DNA of 64,000 nt from positions 124,001 through 188,000 of the forward strand of contig JAAKEZ010000002.1 of the NCBI GenBank assembly GCA_018475625.1, given 5' to 3'. Made by a program: the position numbers and the translations under genes. Below are positions 8,942 to 18,030 of the stretch, piece by piece. This DNA is from Candidatus Bathyarchaeota archaeon A05DMB-2 (GTDB lineage: Archaea > Thermoproteota > Bathyarchaeia > Bathyarchaeales > Bathycorpusculaceae). Every line of letters begins with the position of its first letter. Within the stretch, counting starts at the first letter, position 1. The notes beneath the pieces are model-generated. The model was not told where the DNA came from. It saw nothing but the letters and a program-made list of their open reading frames with translations, and ran no database searches.

Positions 8942-10771
8942 ATGTACGGTTGGAACGGAGTTTTTTTGCAAGTCAACCTGAGCAAGAATAAGGCGGTTGC
9001 GGAAACATACAACGCAAGTTTGGCACTTAACTTTTTGGGCGGAAGAGGCTTCGCAATCAAAATTCTCTGGGACAAGCTTAAGCCTGGAACCGACCCACTT
9101 TCGCCTGATAACAAGCTTATTTTTGCTGCTGGCCCGCTTACAGGATTTGGTGTGCCGAACAGTGGCAAGCTGGTTGTTGCCGCCAAGAGTCCGTTGACAG
9201 GGGGTTACGGAGACGGTAACATTGGGACTTATGCTGCCGTGCAGATGCGTAAGGCTGGGTTCGACGCGGTCATCATCGAGGGCAAAGCAGAGGTGCCCGT
9301 GGTTCTGCGCATCAAGGATAAAGTCGCCGAGTTCGTGGATGCCAAAGATTTTTGGGGTTTGAACTCGTTCGAGACCGAGGCTCAACTGCACAACCTTTAT
9401 GGAAGGTCAGCAGGCATCGTCTCCATCGGCCCAGCAGGGGAACACCTTGTCAAGTTCGCCACCGTAGTTTCTCAGGAAGGGCGCGCTGGTGGAAGACCTG
9501 GAATGGGAGCCGTTATGGGCTCCAAGAACCTCAAGGCGGTAGTGTTTGAGGGTTCTGGGGACCTGTCTGCAGCGGATCCGAAGGATATGAAGGCTCTTGG
9601 CACAGACGGCTATAGGGAAGTCTTGACGAAGCCTAACTATCCTTTTTGGAAGCGGCAGGGAACAATGTCTACGATAGAGTGGAGTCAGGAGAACAGTGCT
9701 CTGCCCACATGCAATTTCAGTGAAAGCGTTTTCGACAAGGCTGACAAGTTAGGCGGGTTTGCCATGGAGAAAATCAAGGTTGCGAACCGTGGCTGTCCAC
9801 AGTGCAACATGACATGCGGAAACGTTGTGAAAGATTCTGAGAAAAAAGATGCAGAACTTGACTATGAAAACGTGGTCATGCTAGGTTCAAACATCGGCGT
9901 CGGCAATCTTAAGCAAGCTGCAGCCTTAAACCGCATGGCTGATGAACTTGGCTTGGATACGATTTCGCTTGGAAACGTTATTGGCTTCGCCATAGAAACT
10001 TCCCAAAGAAAACGGATACTCGAGAAGTACCATTGGGGAAAATACAGGGAACTTAAGATGTTGGTTGAAGATATAGCTTACAGGCGCGGTTTCGGCGATA
10101 TCCTAGCTGAAGGTGTACAGGCTGCCGCGGCTAAAATAGGCCACGGTGCAGCCGATTGGGCTATGCACGTCAAAGGTTTGGAGATAAGTGCTTACGACTG
10201 CCACGCTGCCCCCGCCATGGCGCTGGCTTACGCCACCAGCTCCATTGGCGCTCATCACAAAGACGCCTGGGTAATTGGCTGGGAAATCCAATTTGGAAGG
10301 AGTAGTTACAGCGACGAGAAAGTTGAAAAAGTCATCGATTTTCAACGCCTCCGCGGCGGAGTGTTCGAGTCTTTGGTGCTCTGTCGCTTCCCCCTTGTTG
10401 AGCTCGGCTTCGAATTGGAGTGGTACCTGAAGTTCCTGCGCGCGGCGACTGGCACAGAATTAAGCTGGCCAGCCCTGAACTACATCGCTGATAGGATATT
10501 AAGCCTGATTCGAGCCTTCTGGATACGCGAGTACGGCAAGAACTGGACGAGCGAGATGGACATGCCGCCCTTGCGGTGGTTTAAAGAGCCGTTGACGCAA
10601 GGACCTTTGAAAGGGGCGAAGCTTGACTCAGAGAAATTCTCTGCTATGCTGCAGAATTACTATAAGAAGAGAGGCTGGGATCAGAGAGGAATACCAAAGA
10701 AGGCAACATTGACCAAACTCGGGATGTCCACCGTCGCTAAAGAACTTGGCAAATACGTGGAATTATCCTAA
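8942..10771 (+). CDS. Aldehyde:ferredoxin oxidoreductase family protein (tungsten/molybdopterin)
   Basis: AOR-family oxidoreductase, 609 aa, expected to carry a bis-pyranopterin tungsten (or Mo) cofactor and one [4Fe-4S] cluster and to oxidise aldehydes to acids with ferredoxin. The N-terminal cofactor domain shows LGGRGFAIKILWDKL, AGPLTGFGVPNSGKL and QEGRAGGRPGMGAVMGSKNLKA. The cluster ligands are visible as CPQCNMTC (about residues 285-292) and a distal Cys in LVLCRFPL (about 480). It stands alone between convergent or divergent genes with no tungsten transporter nearby, so the substrate is open. Length is typical. Confidence 0.93.
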   Translation: MYGWNGVFLQVNLSKNKAVAETYNASLALNFLGGRGFAIKILWDKLKPGTDPLSPDNKLIFAAGPLTGFGVPNSGKLVVAAKSPLTGGYGDGNIGTYAAVQMRKAGFDAVIIEGKAEVPVVLRIKDKVAEFVDAKDFWGLNSFETEAQLHNLYGRSAGIVSIGPAGEHLVKFATVVSQEGRAGGRPGMGAVMGSKNLKAVVFEGSGDLSAADPKDMKALGTDGYREVLTKPNYPFWKRQGTMSTIEWSQENSALPTCNFSESVFDKADKLGGFAMEKIKVANRGCPQCNMTCGNVVKDSEKKDAELDYENVVMLGSNIGVGNLKQAAALNRMADELGLDTISLGNVIGFAIETSQRKRILEKYHWGKYRELKMLVEDIAYRRGFGDILAEGVQAAAAKIGHGAADWAMHVKGLEISAYDCHAAPAMALAYATSSIGAHHKDAWVIGWEIQFGRSSYSDEKVEKVIDFQRLRGGVFESLVLCRFPLVELGFELEWYLKFLRAATGTELSWPALNYIADRILSLIRAFWIREYGKNWTSEMDMPPLRWFKEPLTQGPLKGAKLDSEKFSAMLQNYYKKRGWDQRGIPKKATLTKLGMSTVAKELGKYVELS

Positions 10772-10798
10772 GGTAGCGCTGCTGCCGCAACCCTTAGA

Positions 10799-12241
10799 CT
10801 AGTAGGAGCGGGCGAAGTAAACCATTTCCACCGCTTTTTCTCCGCAGTAAACGCAGCCAGCTATGGGTTCTTCCTTCTCGAAGGGGCGCAACCTGATAGT
10901 GGCCCCTGTTTCTTCCTTTATTTTTTCTTCGCATTTTGCGTTGCCGCACCAAGAAGCTTTGAGGAACCCGCCCTTCTCAGATAGCACTTTTTTGAATTCG
11001 TTATAACTCTTTATGGTAGTGGTTTTTTCTTCCAAGGCAATTCGGGCTTTGGCGTAAAGGTTGTGCTGAATCTCCTCCAGCAAAGTCTCCACTGTGCTTA
11101 CTGCCTCATCTTCTTTGACCACACATTTGGCGCCTGTGTCCCGTCTTGCCAGCGTCACTCGCTTTTGTTTAAGGTCTCTTGGGCCTATCTCTATTCGGAC
11201 TGGGACACCTTTCAGTTCCCAATGGTTGAATTTCCAGCCTGGCGTGTATTCTTCCCTGTCGTCTAAGACAACGGCGAGATTTTTCTCTTTGAGTCTAGCC
11301 TCGATTTCTCTGGCCTTTGCCTTTATCGCTTCTAGGTCAGCGCCCTTGTAGGGTATGGGCACTATGACAACATGCACAGGAGCCACCTTAGGAGGCAGTA
11401 CTAAGCCTTTGTCGTCGCCGTGGACCATGACGACTGCGCCTATCAGCCTGGTGGTTATGCCCCATGAGGTTTGCCAGACGTAGTGGTCTTGTTTGTCTTC
11501 TCCGATAAATTTTATGTCGAAGACTTTGCCGAAGTTTTGTCCTAGGTTATGGCTGGTTCCCATCTGCAGCGCTTTGCCGTCGGGCATTATGGCTTCAAGC
11601 GTTGTGGTGTAGAGAGCTCCAGCAAACTTTTCATTCTCGGTTTTCACCCCGATAAGCACTGGAATCGCAAGGTATTTTTCCATGAGATCCTTGTACTCGA
11701 GGAGGATGTCCATCACTTCTTTTTCTGCCTCTTCGCTTGTGGCGTGGACGGTGTGTCCTTCCTGCCAGAGGAACTCGCGGGTTCTGAGGAAAAGTTTGGT
11801 GGCTTTTGTTTCCCAGCGGACGATGTTGCACCATTGATTAATCTTAATGGGCAGGTCTCTCCAACTTCTGACCCACTTGGCGAAGGCGTCGTACATTATA
11901 GTTTCTGACGTGGGTCGGATAGCAAGTTTCTCCTCCAGCGGGGAACTGCCGCCTTCTGTTACCCACGCGACCTCGGGCACGAAGCCTTCGAAATGCTCAG
12001 CCTCTTTCTTCAAGAAGCCTTCAGGTATAAACATCGGAAAATACACGTTTTTGTGACCTGTTGCCTTAATTTTCTTGTTGAAAACTTCTTGGATTTTCTC
12101 CCATATTGCATAAGCATGCTCTCGGATTATCATGCAACCCTTCACGGGCGCGTAATCTGCCAGCTCCGATTTCAGCACGGTTTCCATGTACCACTCTGAG
12201 AAGTCTACACTTTTCTTCGTGGTTATTCCAGTGTCCGACAT
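10799..12241 (-). CDS. proS: Prolyl-tRNA synthetase, archaeal/eukaryotic type
   Basis: Class II synthetase charging tRNA-Pro. The 480 aa form starting at the ATG at 12241 (MSDTGITTKK) matches the archaeo-eukaryotic type, which lacks the bacterial insertion domain. Visible blocks are FSEWYMETVLKSELADY, KNVYFPMFIP, LAIRPTSETIMYDAFAKW (motif 2 region), LRTREFLWQEGHT, and MGTSHNLGQNF. The C-terminal domain has the zinc-binding Cys set in SWCGNAKC and AGCVYCGEKA, and the chain ends with a terminal Tyr typical of the family (YFARSY). An in-frame upstream extension to 12295 has no support. Confidence 0.96.
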   Translation of the reverse strand: MSDTGITTKKSVDFSEWYMETVLKSELADYAPVKGCMIIREHAYAIWEKIQEVFNKKIKATGHKNVYFPMFIPEGFLKKEAEHFEGFVPEVAWVTEGGSSPLEEKLAIRPTSETIMYDAFAKWVRSWRDLPIKINQWCNIVRWETKATKLFLRTREFLWQEGHTVHATSEEAEKEVMDILLEYKDLMEKYLAIPVLIGVKTENEKFAGALYTTTLEAIMPDGKALQMGTSHNLGQNFGKVFDIKFIGEDKQDHYVWQTSWGITTRLIGAVVMVHGDDKGLVLPPKVAPVHVVIVPIPYKGADLEAIKAKAREIEARLKEKNLAVVLDDREEYTPGWKFNHWELKGVPVRIEIGPRDLKQKRVTLARRDTGAKCVVKEDEAVSTVETLLEEIQHNLYAKARIALEEKTTTIKSYNEFKKVLSEKGGFLKASWCGNAKCEEKIKEETGATIRLRPFEKEEPIAGCVYCGEKAVEMVYFARSY

Positions 12242-12311
12242 TGCCGTTCGCTCATTCTGTTTGTACTGGCTACATATAACCATAACGCATAGCATCTTGC
12301 CAAGTGTTGCT

Positions 12312-13661
12312 TCAGAGAGACTCAGAAAACGAATAGAGCTTGTCCCTGTTTGCCCACAAGAGGCTGACGTAAACCAGTATGAAAGCTGAGACTTGGAATA
12401 GCCAAAGATAACTCCGTTTCAGGAATGGAGTGAGAGTGACGAAAGAGTAAGTGAATCCGCCTTCTGCTTTGAACATTATCCAATCCATGTTAAACAGCAG
12501 GTTCACCATCATCGGGTTTGCTATCATCGATACCAGCAACAAAAATAGACCCACCAACGCAACGCTAGCAACCAAAACTCCATATTTGCCACTGCTTCTC
12601 CCTGCAATAATAGAAGAACATTTCTTCGCCAAGGATGCAGCAAGGAAGCAGAAAAACGGCAGCGCCAAATAGTTATACTTAATCGAGTTAGCGTAAGGAA
12701 CCAGCATGTGGTTGCCAACCACCAAAAACACGCTTAAACCCACGATGCTTACGATGGTCACCACAGAGACTACATCAAAAAACACAACTTTTTTTGAGGC
12801 CTCTCTTTGCAAAAATGAGAGCATAACCGAGAGAACGCAGGATGCCAAGAAAAAAGCGCCTAAAATCTCAGCCAAGAAACTCACGCTGAAGAAAGGCGAC
12901 GGCGTAAACCCCTCTGGCAAAAGGAGCACAAAATCGTCATGCCCCGTCAAGGACAGCAAGCCGCGCCCCGAGATAGGATCATACCACAGATACTGAACAA
13001 GAAATGCAAGCAACACAAAGAGCCCAATCTCCGCTGAAAAGCGCTTCCAACTCCTTGGTCTATGATAAGTGTAAACGAGCGCGAGTGGAATCAGCATGAA
13101 CACCGCGTAAGTCTTTGTCAGCAACGCCAAACCAAAAAGGAAACCTGCCGCAGCCACCAACTTCAACGATTTCCTGCGTATTGCCCAAATCCCCACCAGC
13201 AGATAAAGCAAACTGAAGAAAAGATACTGAGCGTCCGCAAGGAAAACCCTTGACATGATAACCTGCCACGGAGCCAAGCCGAAAAAAGCCGCGGCAAACA
13301 ATCCAGTCCTCGGTCCATACATCACCTCACCGATTTTGTACACGAGAAAAACGCATCCGACGGCGAAAAGGGTTATCACGTTTACACCTGTAGTGTAGTA
13401 CACGCCAAACACCTTGAAGAAGGCGGCATCTATGTAGAAGCCGAACGGCTGCACATTTATCATGTTGCCGAAAGTCGTGTAAGGAAAGCCCCATTTGATT
13501 ATGGCTGAAGCCGCGGTGTATTCAATCTGAGAATCCCAGTTAGAATACGGTCCCATGGAGACGAACAGCAAGGCTGAACCAAGCAAAACGCCGAATAGCG
13601 GAAGATGCCTCCCCAACAGGTTCTTCAATGCCTCAAACGTGTCTCGGTTAAGCCGCACCAC
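12312..13661 (-). CDS. GT39-family integral membrane glycosyltransferase
   Basis: A 449 aa polytopic membrane protein with around ten hydrophobic segments, resembling PMT/ArnT-type (GT39, GT-C fold) glycosyltransferases that use lipid-phosphate-linked sugars. The first external loop carries the acidic NWDSQIEYTAASAI motif (near residue 42), the usual catalytic region, followed by YTTFGNMINVQPFGFYIDA. Further segments include AAFFGLAPWQVIMSRVFLAD and LALLTKTYAVFMLIPLAL, typical of this superfamily. The sugar donor and acceptor are unknown; cell-envelope or S-layer glycosylation is the usual role. It lies 71 nt beyond the proS start, on the same strand. Confidence 0.8.
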   Translation of the reverse strand: MVRLNRDTFEALKNLLGRHLPLFGVLLGSALLFVSMGPYSNWDSQIEYTAASAIIKWGFPYTTFGNMINVQPFGFYIDAAFFKVFGVYYTTGVNVITLFAVGCVFLVYKIGEVMYGPRTGLFAAAFFGLAPWQVIMSRVFLADAQYLFFSLLYLLVGIWAIRRKSLKLVAAAGFLFGLALLTKTYAVFMLIPLALVYTYHRPRSWKRFSAEIGLFVLLAFLVQYLWYDPISGRGLLSLTGHDDFVLLLPEGFTPSPFFSVSFLAEILGAFFLASCVLSVMLSFLQREASKKVVFFDVVSVVTIVSIVGLSVFLVVGNHMLVPYANSIKYNYLALPFFCFLAASLAKKCSSIIAGRSSGKYGVLVASVALVGLFLLLVSMIANPMMVNLLFNMDWIMFKAEGGFTYSFVTLTPFLKRSYLWLFQVSAFILVYVSLLWANRDKLYSFSESL

Positions 13662-14032
13662 AGACCCAATCCTCAGTTTGACATCTGCATGTTTGCCTTT
13701 AAGCCTTTAAACTTAATAAATTCGAAGCAAAAGCAAGCTTTCACGCGGCGACGGTGAACCAAATAGTGGAGGGGTCTGCGCCAGCGGAGACAGTGCAAAA
13801 CCAGCCTATTTGGCGCCTATTAGTGGTTCGATGCAGAAAACTATAGAGGGGAGGGTCGCTATTGGCGCAGAAACAAGCCAAAACCATGTTAAAAACTATA
13901 ATGAAGTGGCTATAGACAAAAATCATAAAATAGTTTAGCCAACAACAAGCTGCAAAACTGCGAAGGGCTGTGGGAAAAAGTTATAGAGTAGACAGAACAT
14001 TAAGCCTTCACCAACAAGAAGGTTAAACCATA
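13662..14032. other. Intergenic region between GT39 and ino1
   Basis: No credible gene. The right end holds the ino1 promoter. Near 13839-13855 it contains a TATA-like AACTATAGAGGGGAGGG in plus orientation, one copy of the recurrent TATA plus G-rich motif described in the findings. Confidence 0.5.
13974..13988 (+). promoter_or_regulatory. Promoter (BRE/TATA) of ino1
   Basis: GAAAAAGTTATAGAG is an A-rich BRE followed by a TATA box, 45 nt upstream of the ino1 ATG. A Shine-Dalgarno-like AGAAGGTT precedes the start. Confidence 0.5.
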
Positions 14033-15112
14033 ATGCCTGAAATCCGCGTAGCACTTGTCGGTGTCGGAAACAGCGCCAGCGCCCTCATACAAGGAACCCA
14101 ATACTACAAAAACGCTGAAGAAAGCACCACCGTTCCCGGGTTGATGCACGTAAACTTCGGCGGCTACCATATCCGCGACATAAAATTTGTCGCCGCCTTC
14201 GAAGTTAACCGCGCCAAAATCGGCAAAGACCTCTCAGAAGCCATCTTCACGCCTCCCAACTGCGTCGTAAAATTCGCGGCCGTCCCACAATTAGGCGTAA
14301 CGGTTTCCCCGGCGCCAATCATGGACGGCGTTGCACCGCACATGCGCGAAGTATTCAACGTCTACGACGAAAAAACCCAAAGCGCCGCCGACATCGTCCA
14401 AGTGCTGAAAAACGCCAAGGCGGAAGTGCTTGTGAACTACCTGCCAGTCGGAAGCCACGAAGCTACACGCTTCTACGCCCAAGCCTCTATGGACGCTGGT
14501 TGCGCATTCGTAAATTGTATGCCTGAATTCATCGGCTCCGACCCGGAATGGGCCAAGAAATTTGAAGAAGCTGGATTACCTGTGCTCGGAGACGACATAA
14601 AAAGCCAAGTCGGCGCCACCATCCTGCACAGGAATCTTGTGCGCCTCTGCTTGGACAGAGGCGTAATCGTTGACGAGACTTATCAGCTGAATCTCGGCGG
14701 CGACACAGACTTCCTGAACATGACCGTTGAAGAGCGCCTCAAAACGAAGCGTGTCAGCAAGACTGAAGCCGTCACAAGCCTCGTCCCATACGAGTTGCCC
14801 ACCAGAATAGGTCCCTCGGACTACGTGCATTTCCTGAAAAACAAGAAAATCTGTTACATCACGCTGAAAGGCAGAAAATTCGGCGACCGACCCATAACCA
14901 TGAATGTCAAGCTCGAGGTTGAAGACTCACCGAACAGCGCCGGTGTAGTCATCGACCTGATAAGAGCCGCAAAACTAGCTTTAGACCGCAAAATCAAAGG
15001 CACGCTACTGAGCATTTCCGCATACGCATTCAAACATCCGCCCATTCAGGTGCCTGACCCTATGGCGCGCCAGTGGACAGAAGACTGGATTGCGGGCAAA
15101 AGAGAACGCTAA
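14033..15112 (+). CDS. ino1: Inositol-3-phosphate synthase (Ino1 family)
   Basis: NAD-dependent cyclisation of glucose 6-phosphate to 1L-myo-inositol 1-phosphate, the first step toward archaetidylinositol lipids and inositol solutes. The 359 aa archaeal short form shows the Rossmann motif VGVGNSASALIQG (about residues 9-21), VNYLPVGSHEATRFYAQA, the active-site region FVNCMPEFIGSDPEW, GDDIKSQVGATILHR (catalytic Lys), and ETYQLNLGGDTDFLNM. The fit to the family is strong over the whole length. Confidence 0.95.
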   Translation: MPEIRVALVGVGNSASALIQGTQYYKNAEESTTVPGLMHVNFGGYHIRDIKFVAAFEVNRAKIGKDLSEAIFTPPNCVVKFAAVPQLGVTVSPAPIMDGVAPHMREVFNVYDEKTQSAADIVQVLKNAKAEVLVNYLPVGSHEATRFYAQASMDAGCAFVNCMPEFIGSDPEWAKKFEEAGLPVLGDDIKSQVGATILHRNLVRLCLDRGVIVDETYQLNLGGDTDFLNMTVEERLKTKRVSKTEAVTSLVPYELPTRIGPSDYVHFLKNKKICYITLKGRKFGDRPITMNVKLEVEDSPNSAGVVIDLIRAAKLALDRKIKGTLLSISAYAFKHPPIQVPDPMARQWTEDWIAGKRER

Positions 15113-15206
15113 ACTATAGCACCTCTATATTTCTATCAAAAAGTGTTCATGAAACCTTTTAAAGGTCGAAAATCAAACACTACTCACTATTCAGAGGTGC
15201 AAATGC

Positions 15207-15623
15207 ATGGTGAAAGTAGATGGATACGAGGTGCCAGAAGGCCTTTACTACTCAAAAGAATTTGCATGGATAAAAATTGAAGGAGAAAAAGTCCGCATGG
15301 GCATAACAGACTACGCCCAAAAACAACTCAGAGAAATAGTCTACGCTGAACTGCCGGAAGCAGGCGCGGAGGTGAAGCAGAACGAGCCATACGGCACCGT
15401 GGAATCGGTGAAAGCCGTCTCCGACTTGGTCGCGGCTGTAAGCGGAACCGTGGAGGAAGTCAACTCTGAGGTGCAGTCCCGCCCTGAACTCTTGAACGAG
15501 GACCCGTTTGACCGGGGCTGGCTTATTATAGTGAAACCCTCGAACCTGCAAGTGGAACTGCCGAACCTCATGGACTTCAATCAGGCGGTTGAGTGGCACA
15601 AGAACCAAGTGCAAACGAAATGA
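15207..15623 (+). CDS. gcvH: Glycine cleavage system H protein
   Basis: Small lipoyl-carrier protein of 138 aa. The lipoylation site is K69 in GTVESVKAVSDLVA, and the fold signatures VRMGITDYAQKQL and ELPEAGAEVKQNEPYG precede it. GcvH shuttles the aminomethyl group among GcvP, GcvT and dihydrolipoyl dehydrogenase, none of which is in this window. Its stop overlaps the next gene's start by ATGA, so it is translationally coupled to a flavin disulfide reductase-like protein. A TATA-like CTTTTAAAG lies about 50 nt upstream. Confidence 0.95.
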   Translation: MVKVDGYEVPEGLYYSKEFAWIKIEGEKVRMGITDYAQKQLREIVYAELPEAGAEVKQNEPYGTVESVKAVSDLVAAVSGTVEEVNSEVQSRPELLNEDPFDRGWLIIVKPSNLQVELPNLMDFNQAVEWHKNQVQTK

Positions 15624-16981
15624 AGGCAGCCATCATGGCTAAACGCATAATAGTAATCGGAGCCAACGCAGCAGGTGTAGAAGCGGCTTCAGCGGCGCGC
15701 AAAAAAGACCGCACAGCCGAGATTATACTGATTACACAGGAGAAAACCGCTGGATACTCGCGCTGCGGCTTGCCCTTCGTCATCGGCGGACAAATCTCCA
15801 GTTTTAACGACCTAATCGTTTACCCACCTGCTTATTTCCAAATGCTGAAACTGACGTTGAAGAACGAGACAAAAGTCACAGCCATAAACACCAAAGAGAA
15901 AACAGTCACAACCGCCGATAAAGCAGGCAGCACAGAGACTCTGCCATACGACAGCCTTGTGATTGCCACAGGCGCTGACGCGTTCATGCCCCCAATCAAA
16001 GGAAGAGAGAAACAGGGAATTCTCTCGCTGCGAAGCCTAGAAGACGGAGAGAAAATCCTTCAAGCAGTCCAGAACGGCGCCAAATCAGCAGTCATCATGG
16101 GCGCAGGCTTAATTGGACTGGAAACAGGTGTGGCTTTAATTGAACGCGGCTTGAAAGTAACAGTCGTCGAGATGCTGCCGCAGATTCTGCCCCAGATGCT
16201 TGACGCTGACATGGCAAAGCTGGTTCAAGAGCACTTACAAGAAAAGGGCATGTGCATCCTCACCTCGAAAACCGTCGAGGAATTCCTCGGTAACGACAAG
16301 GTGACGGCGATTATGGCAGGTGGCGAACGGATGGAGGCGGACTTGTTCATCAGCGCTTTCGGCGTGAGAGCGAACACAAAACTGGCAGTTGACGCTGGCA
16401 TACCACTGGGCGAGACCAGAGCCATAAAGACCAACGCGCGGATGGAAACCGACGTGAAAGACGTTTACGCCATAGGCGACTGCGCTGAATCTTTGAACTT
16501 AATTACGCATAAGCCGACGTGCGCGCAGCTTGGCACCATCGCGGTTAGGCAGGGCAAAGTGGCTGGTAAAAACGCTGCCGGAGACTACTCGTTATTCACG
16601 GGTGTCCTAGCATCAGCCGTTACCCGCTTGTTCGACGTTGAAGCAGGCGTGACGGGGTTGACTGAAGCCGCCGCGGCAAGAGCCAAAATCGAAGTGGTCA
16701 CAGGAGTCATCAGCTCAAAGACTAAGGCTGACTATTATCCCACGGCGAAGCCAATAAAAGTCAAACTCGTCGTCGAGAAGGAGTCGCAGCGCATAGTCGG
16801 CGCGCAAATAATCGGCGGTGAAGAAGTGACCCAGCGCATAAACGCTCTCAGTTTCGCCATTCAGAAGGAGATGACGGTGCGCGAGTTAGCCAAAGCCGAC
16901 ACGGCGTATGCGCCGCCGCTATGCGAGACGTGGGAGCCCATGGTTTTAGCGGCTGAAATGGTTCTGATGAAGCTTCGCTGA
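15620..16981 (+). CDS. CoA-disulfide reductase/NADH oxidase-like flavoprotein
   Basis: FAD/NAD(P)-dependent oxidoreductase of the single-cysteine CoADR/Nox group, 453 aa from the ATG at 15620. The FAD motif IVIGANAAGVEAASAAR is N-terminal and the redox Cys is C49 in GYSRCGLPFVIGG. The second dinucleotide motif is IMGAGLIGLETGVALIERG, followed by VYAIGDCAE. It lacks the CxxxxC pair of dihydrolipoyl dehydrogenases, so it is not a standard GcvL. The 4 nt ATGA overlap with gcvH nevertheless implies a joint function. An alternative start is the ATG at 15635. Confidence 0.88.
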   Translation: MKAAIMAKRIIVIGANAAGVEAASAARKKDRTAEIILITQEKTAGYSRCGLPFVIGGQISSFNDLIVYPPAYFQMLKLTLKNETKVTAINTKEKTVTTADKAGSTETLPYDSLVIATGADAFMPPIKGREKQGILSLRSLEDGEKILQAVQNGAKSAVIMGAGLIGLETGVALIERGLKVTVVEMLPQILPQMLDADMAKLVQEHLQEKGMCILTSKTVEEFLGNDKVTAIMAGGERMEADLFISAFGVRANTKLAVDAGIPLGETRAIKTNARMETDVKDVYAIGDCAESLNLITHKPTCAQLGTIAVRQGKVAGKNAAGDYSLFTGVLASAVTRLFDVEAGVTGLTEAAAARAKIEVVTGVISSKTKADYYPTAKPIKVKLVVEKESQRIVGAQIIGGEEVTQRINALSFAIQKEMTVRELAKADTAYAPPLCETWEPMVLAAEMVLMKLR

Positions 16982-16985
16982 AGCG

Positions 16986-17027
16986 CCTTTCCTTTTTTTC
17001 TCTTCTTGTTTGCTCATTTGTCTTTTA
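16986..17027 (+). terminator. T-rich transcription terminator
   Basis: Runs of T (CCTTTTTTTCTCTTCTTG, then TGTCTTTTAATGG) immediately follow the flavoprotein stop. Oligo-T tracts on the coding strand are the usual archaeal termination signal. Confidence 0.45.
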
Positions 17028-17033
17028 ATGGAG

Positions 17034-17222
17034 TTAACCAGTTTGCTCCTTCCTTACTTGTTTTCGTTCAAGTTTTTCTGTTAGTAGAAGAGCAAGACCA
17101 CCAGGTACAACTACATCCAACAGGCTGTCGGACTGGTTGAGTTTCGCGTTTTGGTTTGGTACTGCTGTTCCGCCATCTTTTAGCGGTATGATTGTTATGA
17201 ATTTCGCCCATTTTGATTTAGA
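17034..17222 (-). pseudogene. Start-less open frame, possible gene remnant
   Basis: The minus strand stays open for about 62 codons with coding-like composition (KFITIIPLKDGGTAVPNQ near the start, LLDVVVPGGLALLLTEKLE later). It has no ATG, GTG or TTG near its beginning and abuts the ruined vapC. I cannot name it; it may be a remnant of a decaying neighbour or chance. Confidence 0.2.
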
Positions 17223-17593
17223 TCATAATTGCTTCCTTAACCCTTTGGAAATGTGGGTCACCTGTTACGATTTTTGATTTAAATTTTCGCGCAGCGGCCA
17301 ATATGTAGGCGTCAGCTAAACCAAAGTCTTTTATGGTTTTTCGCATTTCACAGTGAGTAAGCCCCGCTTGAAGCGAAGCACCTCGTCTACAGCAATAACA
17401 TGAGAATTGCTTACCAAGACATCATAAGCGATTTTTGCATCCATGCCCTTGCGCGCAACCTTTTTCACCAAGAGTTACTGCACAAGTGTAGACTTCATCG
17501 TCGTTTTCAATGAATGCTGCCACTTTTTTTGCCCGAATCGCTTCCGTCCAAGTATTCAATCCAAGCGTAAGTATCAATAAAATGCTTAGTCAT
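17218..17593 (-). pseudogene. vapC: vapC PIN-domain toxin, multiply frameshifted
   Basis: A PIN-domain ribonuclease can be pieced together only by changing frame at least three times. The first segment, MTKHFIDTYAWIEYLDGS, contains the first catalytic Asp. Then come EAIRAKKVAAFIENDDEVYT, KVARKGMDAKIAYDVL, and finally KTIKDFGLADAYILAAARK with KIVTGDPHFQRVK, which carry the later acidic residues. Read straight from the ATG at 17593, the protein stops after 29 residues. The ATG overlaps the 3' end of vapB by 8 nt, the usual vapBC arrangement. It would have cleaved RNA (commonly tRNA or rRNA) when free of VapB. It is inactive as written unless the assembly contains indel errors. Confidence 0.85.
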
Positions 17594-17786
17594 GGGTTTT
17601 CAGCTCATCTTCGGCCTTAAACGGACCTACGCCTTTCAGAATGCCGAAACCTTCCTTGCGTAGCTTCTTAACGCTGATTTCGATGATTTCGCCTTCTTTT
17701 ATCTTCTCGCTTTCAACTAATTCTTTGGGCAAAGTTACCACTAATGAGCCTCCAACCTTTCTTGTTTTGACTAAACACTCAGTCAA
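17586..17786 (-). CDS. vapB: VapB-type antitoxin, AbrB/MazE fold
   Basis: A 66 aa swapped-hairpin AbrB-like protein: TRKVGGSLVVTLPKELVESEKIKEGEIIEISVKK is the DNA-binding fold, followed by a short acidic toxin-binding tail (FKAEDELKTHD). VapB neutralises VapC and autorepresses the operon. This gene is intact, while the overlapping downstream toxin is broken, so it may survive as an orphan antitoxin or regulator. The AT-rich upstream sequence (about 17795-17830) holds likely promoter elements. Confidence 0.85.
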   Translation of the reverse strand: MTECLVKTRKVGGSLVVTLPKELVESEKIKEGEIIEISVKKLRKEGFGILKGVGPFKAEDELKTHD

Positions 17787-18030
17787 TGTATCATCATTAT
17801 ATTTAGTGTTACTTAAGTTACATTTATCTTTCTGTTAACGAGGTATCCAATTTTACAAAACGATAAATGCGCAGAGAAATCCAACCGAGACCGCGGAATT
17901 CGCTCAGTTCAGGCTGTTCACTCTTTCGATCAATTAATGTTAAAGCTTCATGTTTTTTATCCAAAAATGTACCAAAAGCTGATAAACCCCTTTTTTCTCT
18001 ACATCTGCCATCGTCAGAAGGGAATTAAAA

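Noticed and set aside
15620-16981. Reading the flavoprotein as dihydrolipoyl dehydrogenase because it follows gcvH
   Set aside because: The CxxxxC redox pair is missing; only the single-Cys CoADR/Nox motif is present.
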